Below, one piece after another: positions 6,771-10,605 of a stretch of DNA of 10,605 nt. Each line of letters starts with the position of its first letter. Within the stretch, counting starts at the first letter, position 1. The translations under genes and the position numbers were made by a program. Below the pieces are notes generated by a model that was not told the origin of the DNA, made no database searches, and was given only the letters and a program-made list of their open reading frames with translations. This stretch comes from Clostridia bacterium. GTDB taxonomy: Bacteria; Bacillota_A; Clostridia; Oscillospirales; Acutalibacteraceae. The stretch spans positions 1 through 10,605 of the forward strand of contig JAFSAK010000132.1 of assembly GCA_017441045.1 (NCBI GenBank), read 5' to 3'.

Positions 6771-6793
6771 TTTGAACTTAAAAAAGGTATATT
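6765..6793 (+). promoter_or_regulatory. Promoter of the rnf operon
   Basis: TTGACT (6765-6770, 5 of 6 to consensus) and TATATT (6788-6793, 5 of 6) are separated by 17 bases, with an AT-rich tract upstream (6712-6735) that could act as an UP element. Transcription would start near 6800, giving a leader of about 46 bases before the ATG at 6846. Confidence 0.65.
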
Positions 6794-6845
6794 ATAAAAT
6801 GGTAATATATGTATATTTATACTGCTTTGAAAGGTAGGTTTTTTC

Positions 6846-8168
6846 ATGGCATTTTCTCTTCACGGGGTGCATCTGCCCCATAGAAAAAATACCGCTGATA
6901 TGAAGCCCGTTGTTATGACTAATGTGGAGCGCGTAAGTATACCTATGGGTATGCATATAGGCGCCCCCGCATTACCCGTAGTCAAGATAGGGGACCACGT
7001 GGATAAAGGTACCCTTATCGGCGAACAGAACGGCTTTATTTCTTCACCCGTATATTCAAGTGTTTCGGGTACCGTTAAGGAGATTTCCGATAAAGTGGGC
7101 TCTGATGGCAAAAAGATTCCCGTAATCGTTATTGAGTCGGATGGCGAAAATACGGTTGATAAAGGCATAGCTCCTCCTGTTATTAATAGTAGGGACGACC
7201 TTATTGAAGCAATTAAGAAAAGCGGCATAGTAGGTCTTGGCGGCGCAGGTTTCCCGACCTTTGTGAAACTCGCGGCCGAGCCCGAAAAAATCGAGGAACT
7301 TATAATAAACGGCGCCGAGTGTGAGCCCTATATTACGAGCGACTCTTATACTATGACCGATAGAGCCGATGATATGGCCTTTGCCCTTGAGTATCTTAAA
7401 AAGTATCTTGGAATCAAAAAGGTTATTATCGGCATAGAAAATAATAAAAAGAGCGCCATTGCCGAAATGAAGAAAATGGCAAGCGCCAATGAGGGCGTAA
7501 GTGTTAAGGTCCTTTCTTCTGTTTATCCCCAAGGCGGCGAAAAAGTATTGGTTTATCACCTGACGGGTAAGGTTATCCCTACAGGTAAATTACCTTTGAA
7601 TGTTGGCTCTATTGTTATTAACTGTACTACTTTAGCCGTTATCGGCGAATATCTTAAAACGGGTATGCCACTTTTGGAAAAGTGCATTACGGTTGACGGT
7701 AGCGCAGTAGCAGAGCCAAAAAATGTTATAGTTCCCATAGGCGCTATGATGGCCGATGTGTTTGCATTTGCAGGCGGCTTTAAAAGTGAACCCATAAAGG
7801 TGCTTTACGGCGGTCCTATGATGGGTGTTTCGGTTTTAGACCTTGATGCTCCCATCCTTAAAAATACCAATGCTATTTTGGCCTTTAATGAAAAAGACGG
7901 TAAAATGGCAAAGGAAACCTCTTGTATCCGTTGCGGCTCTTGTTATAATATCTGTCCCTTCGGCATTAGCCCCGTAGGCATTGAAAAGGCATATAAAACT
8001 GCCGATGCCGTAGGCATTAAAGAGGCGGGAGCATTGGCTTGTATGGAATGCGGTTGTTGCGCATATGTTTGCCCCGCTCATAGACCTTTAGTTCAGACAA
8101 ATAAACTTGCAAAGCAGTTCCTGAAAGAATCTCGCAGTGAAGAAAAAGCAAAGGAGGATAAAAAATAA
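6846..8168 (+). CDS. rnfC: Rnf ion-translocating oxidoreductase complex subunit C (NADH-facing Fe-S/FMN subunit)
   Basis: RnfC is the peripheral cytoplasmic subunit of the Rnf complex. In this family it exchanges electrons with NAD+/NADH, while ferredoxin electrons enter through RnfB. The protein has 440 residues, the usual Clostridia length. The N-terminal region (about 1-85) is the biotinyl-lipoyl-like RnfC domain. The Gly-rich stretch GLGGAGFPT (130-138) and a following NGAECEPY motif form the NqrF/Nuo51-type FMN/NADH site. Two 4Fe-4S motifs follow: C360-x2-C363-x2-C366-x3-C370-P and C399-x2-C402-x2-C405-x3-C409-P. The tail (LAKQFLKE onward) is short and charged, without the long repeats of the enterobacterial protein. 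The start follows AAAGGTAGG seven bases upstream. It is the first gene of its operon, and its TAA overlaps the next ATG by one base. Confidence 0.96.
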   Translation: MAFSLHGVHLPHRKNTADMKPVVMTNVERVSIPMGMHIGAPALPVVKIGDHVDKGTLIGEQNGFISSPVYSSVSGTVKEISDKVGSDGKKIPVIVIESDGENTVDKGIAPPVINSRDDLIEAIKKSGIVGLGGAGFPTFVKLAAEPEKIEELIINGAECEPYITSDSYTMTDRADDMAFALEYLKKYLGIKKVIIGIENNKKSAIAEMKKMASANEGVSVKVLSSVYPQGGEKVLVYHLTGKVIPTGKLPLNVGSIVINCTTLAVIGEYLKTGMPLLEKCITVDGSAVAEPKNVIVPIGAMMADVFAFAGGFKSEPIKVLYGGPMMGVSVLDLDAPILKNTNAILAFNEKDGKMAKETSCIRCGSCYNICPFGISPVGIEKAYKTADAVGIKEAGALACMECGCCAYVCPAHRPLVQTNKLAKQFLKESRSEEKAKEDKK

Positions 8169-9091
8169 TGGATTCAAAACTTCATATTTCGGTTTCTCCT
8201 CATATTCATACCAATAGAACTACAAGCGGAATAATGCTCGATGTTCTCATAGCATTAGCCCCCGCCACTATAGCGGCAGTTGTTTTCTTTGGACTTTCTG
8301 CTTTATGGCTTATTATTGCTTGTGTTGCGACTTCGGTTTTGAGCGAAGCGTTATTCTATCTTATTTTAAAGAAAGAAATGCCCATCGGTGACCTTTCTGC
8401 CGCCGTAACGGGACTTCTTTTGGCCCTTAATCTTTCTGCCAATATTCCCATCTGGCAAGGGGTTTTGGGCTCGGTTTTTGCAATAATTATCGTTAAATGT
8501 TTCTTTGGCGGTATAGGTTGCAATGTGGTTAACCCCGCCATTACGGGAAGAGTATTTATGCTTATTGCCTTTGGAACAATGGCTAAATCTGCCTTCCCCC
8601 TTGATAGCGTTTCTACGGCAACACCCCTTGTTGCCATTGCGGAAGGCAATGCCCCTAAACTTATCGATTTATTTATAGGAAATGTTGGCGGATGCATCGG
8701 TGAAACAAGTAAACTTGCCCTTTTGCTTGGCTTTGTTTATCTTCTTGTAAGAAGGGTTATCAGCTGGCATACTCCCGTAGTTTATATCGCTACGGTTTTC
8801 GCTATGTCCTTGGCAATTTGCGGCGATTTTATGACCGCTCTTGCATATACTCTTTCGGGCGGACTCTTTATCGGCGCTATATTTATGGCGACCGATTATG
8901 TAACAAGCCCCTCAACCCCTTGGGGTAAGGTTATATTCGCCTTGGGAGCCGGTGTAATAACCGTGCTTATCCGTTTCTACGGAAACTACCCCGAAGGCGT
9001 ATCCTTTGCAATTTTGCTTATGAATATACTTAATCCCTTCATCGAGAAGTGGACACGCAGAAAGGTGTTTGGAGGGATAGATAATGAGTAA
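8168..9091 (+). CDS. rnfD: Rnf complex membrane subunit D
   Basis: RnfD is an integral membrane subunit of the Rnf complex, homologous to NqrB, and carries a covalently bound FMN. The protein has 307 residues with about ten hydrophobic segments, starting near residue 18 (GIMLDVLIALAPATIAAVVF). GGIGCNVVNPA followed by GRVF is a family signature. The flavinylation motif reads S149-T150-A151-T152-P-L, with Thr152 the expected attachment site; the usual form is S/T-G-A-T, so Ala replaces Gly here. Flavin attachment needs an ApbE-type transferase, which is not in the window. The start shares one base with the rnfC stop (TAATG) and has AAGGAGG at 8151-8157. The gene overlaps rnfG by eight bases. 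Confidence 0.95.
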   Translation: MDSKLHISVSPHIHTNRTTSGIMLDVLIALAPATIAAVVFFGLSALWLIIACVATSVLSEALFYLILKKEMPIGDLSAAVTGLLLALNLSANIPIWQGVLGSVFAIIIVKCFFGGIGCNVVNPAITGRVFMLIAFGTMAKSAFPLDSVSTATPLVAIAEGNAPKLIDLFIGNVGGCIGETSKLALLLGFVYLLVRRVISWHTPVVYIATVFAMSLAICGDFMTALAYTLSGGLFIGAIFMATDYVTSPSTPWGKVIFALGAGVITVLIRFYGNYPEGVSFAILLMNILNPFIEKWTRRKVFGGIDNE

Positions 9092-10253
9092 ATATTTAAA
9101 AAGCATAGTTGTTTTGACTGCGATTTGCAGTGTTATGGCAATACTCCTTTCGGTAACAAACTTTGTTACCGCCCCCATCATTAAGCAAAACGAAAATGCC
9201 GCCTCTAATAAAGCGCTTTTGGAGGTTATGCCCGAGGGTAAGGAATTTACCCTTGTGGATATAAGCGAATTTGAACTTCCCGAAACCGTTACCGAAGTTT
9301 ATTCGGAAAGCGGCGGCGGATATGTTGTTAAACTTTCCACGTCGGGATATAATACAGGTCTTGTTATTATGTGCGGAATAGACAGTAGCGGTGCGGTTAC
9401 GGGCGCTACCTGTCTTGGAAGCAACGAAACTTTAGGTGAAGAAAAAACCTACGGACAAAAAACCGTAGGAAAAACCCTTGAGGATATAGATGCTCTTGAT
9501 ACCGTAGCAGGTGTTACAAGAACAACCGCGGCTTATAAAAATGCCGTTAAGGATGCCCTTAATACTGCCGTTATTTTAGGTGGCGGCTCCGTAGATTTAA
9601 GAAGTGAAGAAGAAATCCTTAAGGATAATCTTTCTGCCGCTCTCCACGCCGCAGACGGCGAGTTCACGCCTTGGTTTATGGTTGAAGAATTAGAGGGCGT
9701 AGCGGCCGTTTATAAGGCAAATAATAATAGCGGTACGGTTATCGTTTACAATGGTAATTTCTATGGTGTTGACAGTACGGGAGCCGTTCTCGGTGAAGCG
9801 GACGAAGCCACCAAGAATATAATTTCGGGCTATGCCGCTAAAATCAAAGCATCAAAGGTTTCACCCTTCAGTGCAGGAAAAGAACTTCCCGCCGCCATAC
9901 TGAAAACCGAAAAAACCGTAAGCGGTAATTATGTCTTTGAAGTTAAGGCATCGGGATTCGGTATCAATGGCGATACCTACTATAACCCCTCGGGAGAGCC
10001 CATTATAATTCGTGTTTCTTTGACAAAAGGCGGTAAGATTATCTCTTGTGAAACCCTTTCTCAGAAGGAAAGCGAAGGTTATGGTTCACAGTGCGCAGAA
10101 CCCAAGTTCTACACCCAGTTTAACGGAAAAGACCAAACTAACTATAAAGAGATTGATGCCATCGGCGGCGCTACTATTACCACCAACGGTTATATTACTG
10201 CCGTAGGCAGAGCCATTGAATCGGTTAATATTCTTGAAGGGAGGGCGCAATAA
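9084..10253 (+). CDS. rnfG: Rnf complex subunit G with two FMN-binding domains
   Basis: RnfG, homologous to NqrC, carries a covalent FMN on the outer face of the membrane in the Rnf electron pathway. Residues about 7-33 are a single membrane anchor. The first FMN-binding domain (about 60-165) ends in D139-TV-A-G-V-T145-R-T, a degenerate form of the D-xx-S/T-G-A-T flavinylation motif. A linker region (about 170-265) follows. The second domain (about 270-385) ends in D358-AI-G-G-A-T364-I-T, close to consensus. At 389 residues it is about twice the usual RnfG length (near 200). It has GGAGGG at 9071-9076, seven bases before the ATG, and its stop overlaps the rnfE start by one base. Identification rests on position between rnfD and rnfE as well as on the motifs. 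Whether both threonines carry FMN cannot be told from sequence. Confidence 0.9.
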   Translation: MSKYLKSIVVLTAICSVMAILLSVTNFVTAPIIKQNENAASNKALLEVMPEGKEFTLVDISEFELPETVTEVYSESGGGYVVKLSTSGYNTGLVIMCGIDSSGAVTGATCLGSNETLGEEKTYGQKTVGKTLEDIDALDTVAGVTRTTAAYKNAVKDALNTAVILGGGSVDLRSEEEILKDNLSAALHAADGEFTPWFMVEELEGVAAVYKANNNSGTVIVYNGNFYGVDSTGAVLGEADEATKNIISGYAAKIKASKVSPFSAGKELPAAILKTEKTVSGNYVFEVKASGFGINGDTYYNPSGEPIIIRVSLTKGGKIISCETLSQKESEGYGSQCAEPKFYTQFNGKDQTNYKEIDAIGGATITTNGYITAVGRAIESVNILEGRAQ

Positions 10254-10605
10254 TGAATAAGAATAGCAATATGTCGGTTTTATTAAAGGGCCTTCTCGTT
10301 GAGAATCCTGTGTTTGTGTTGGTGCTTGGAACTTGTCCGACATTGGCAACCACCCAAACTGTTATAGGCGCTATCGCTATGGGCCTTGCGGCTATGGCGG
10401 TGCTTATCTGCTCAAATGTGGTTATATCTTTACTTCGCAAGATTATTCCCGATACAGTAAGAATTCCTTGCTATATCGTAATTATTGCAGGTTTCGTAAC
10501 CATCGTTCAGATGTTTATGCACGCATATCTCCCCGAACTTTACGAACTTTTGGGAGTTTATCTCGCCCTTATTACCGTTAACTGCATCATCTTAGGCAGA
10601 GCCGA
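10253..10605 (+). CDS. rnfE: Rnf complex membrane subunit E, partial (runs off the right edge)
   Basis: An open frame of 117 codons starts at ATG 10253 and continues without a stop to the window end, about half to 60% of a typical RnfE of roughly 200 residues. RnfE, homologous to NqrD, is an integral membrane subunit that pairs with RnfA around a 2Fe-2S cluster in the membrane. The translation shows ENPVFVLVLGTCPTLATT near the N terminus with Cys28, then RKIIPDTVRIPCYIVIIAG, then LITVNCIILGRA with Cys111. Cys28 and Cys111 are the expected cluster ligands. The ATG shares one base with the rnfG stop (TAATG), and AAGGGAGGG (10237-10245) lies seven bases upstream. The GTCP motif and the position after rnfG favour RnfE over the paralogue RnfA, which should follow beyond the window. 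Confidence 0.93.
   Translation, partial: MNKNSNMSVLLKGLLVENPVFVLVLGTCPTLATTQTVIGAIAMGLAAMAVLICSNVVISLLRKIIPDTVRIPCYIVIIAGFVTIVQMFMHAYLPELYELLGVYLALITVNCIILGRA

Noticed and set aside
10333..10581. 82-codon + strand ORF at the right edge
   Set aside because: It is in a different frame inside rnfE, whose translation matches the family from 10253 to the window end.
1..10605. CRISPR array, tRNA/rRNA genes, insertion sequences or attachment sites
   Set aside because: Looked for by eye on both strands; I saw no regularly spaced direct repeats, no tRNA-like cloverleaf sequence, no transposase or integrase coding region and no terminal inverted repeats.

Overview
The window looks like a low-GC Clostridia (Bacillota) chromosome, most likely an uncultured gut-type member of the Eubacteriales/Oscillospirales sort. 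This is an inference from three things: AT-rich intergenic DNA with sigma-A-type promoters, strong AAGGAGG-like ribosome binding sites, and gene content (a sortase-type surface protein and an rnfCDGE operon). No marker gene fixes the taxon. All genes are on the + strand, in two functional blocks separated by intrinsic terminators.

Block 1 (about 120-6700) is a regulator followed by a surface-protein operon. The regulator (193-1353) has a helix-turn-helix at each end, excisionase/MerR-like at the N terminus and LuxR/GerE-like at the C terminus, around a helical-repeat middle. It ends at a hairpin terminator (1370-1403). A compact intergenic region follows with an 18-bp perfect palindrome, an inverted repeat touching the -35 box, and a clear promoter. 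This promoter drives a 95-residue six-cysteine protein (1571-1858) and, one base later, a very large cell-wall protein. That protein has a signal peptide, a von Willebrand A (VWA) domain with a complete MIDAS, five tandem Ig-like domains each with a Lys/Glu/Asn set expected for intramolecular isopeptide bonds, a Pro/Thr linker, and an SPQTG sorting signal with membrane anchor. Its reading frame is broken near 3614, so the signal peptide and VWA half (1860-3620) and the stalk and anchor half (3635-6646) read as separate ORFs. Neither half makes sense alone. The likely explanations are a one-base deletion in the genome or an assembly error. No sortase gene is in the window. A hairpin terminator (6662-6698) closes the block.

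Block 2 (about 6756-10605) is the start of an Rnf operon, which encodes the membrane complex that couples ferredoxin:NAD+ electron transfer to ion pumping. A TTGACT-17-TATATT promoter, whose -35 box is one arm of an inverted repeat, precedes rnfC, rnfD, rnfG and a partial rnfE. All junctions overlap by 1-8 bases, so the operon is tightly coupled. RnfG is about twice the usual length, with two FMN-binding domains and two flavinylation-type motifs. rnfE runs off the right edge, and rnfA and rnfB would be expected beyond it.

The points most worth a second look are the frameshifted VWA adhesin, the unrecognised cysteine-rich protein coupled to it, the palindromes in the two promoter regions, and the double-domain RnfG.
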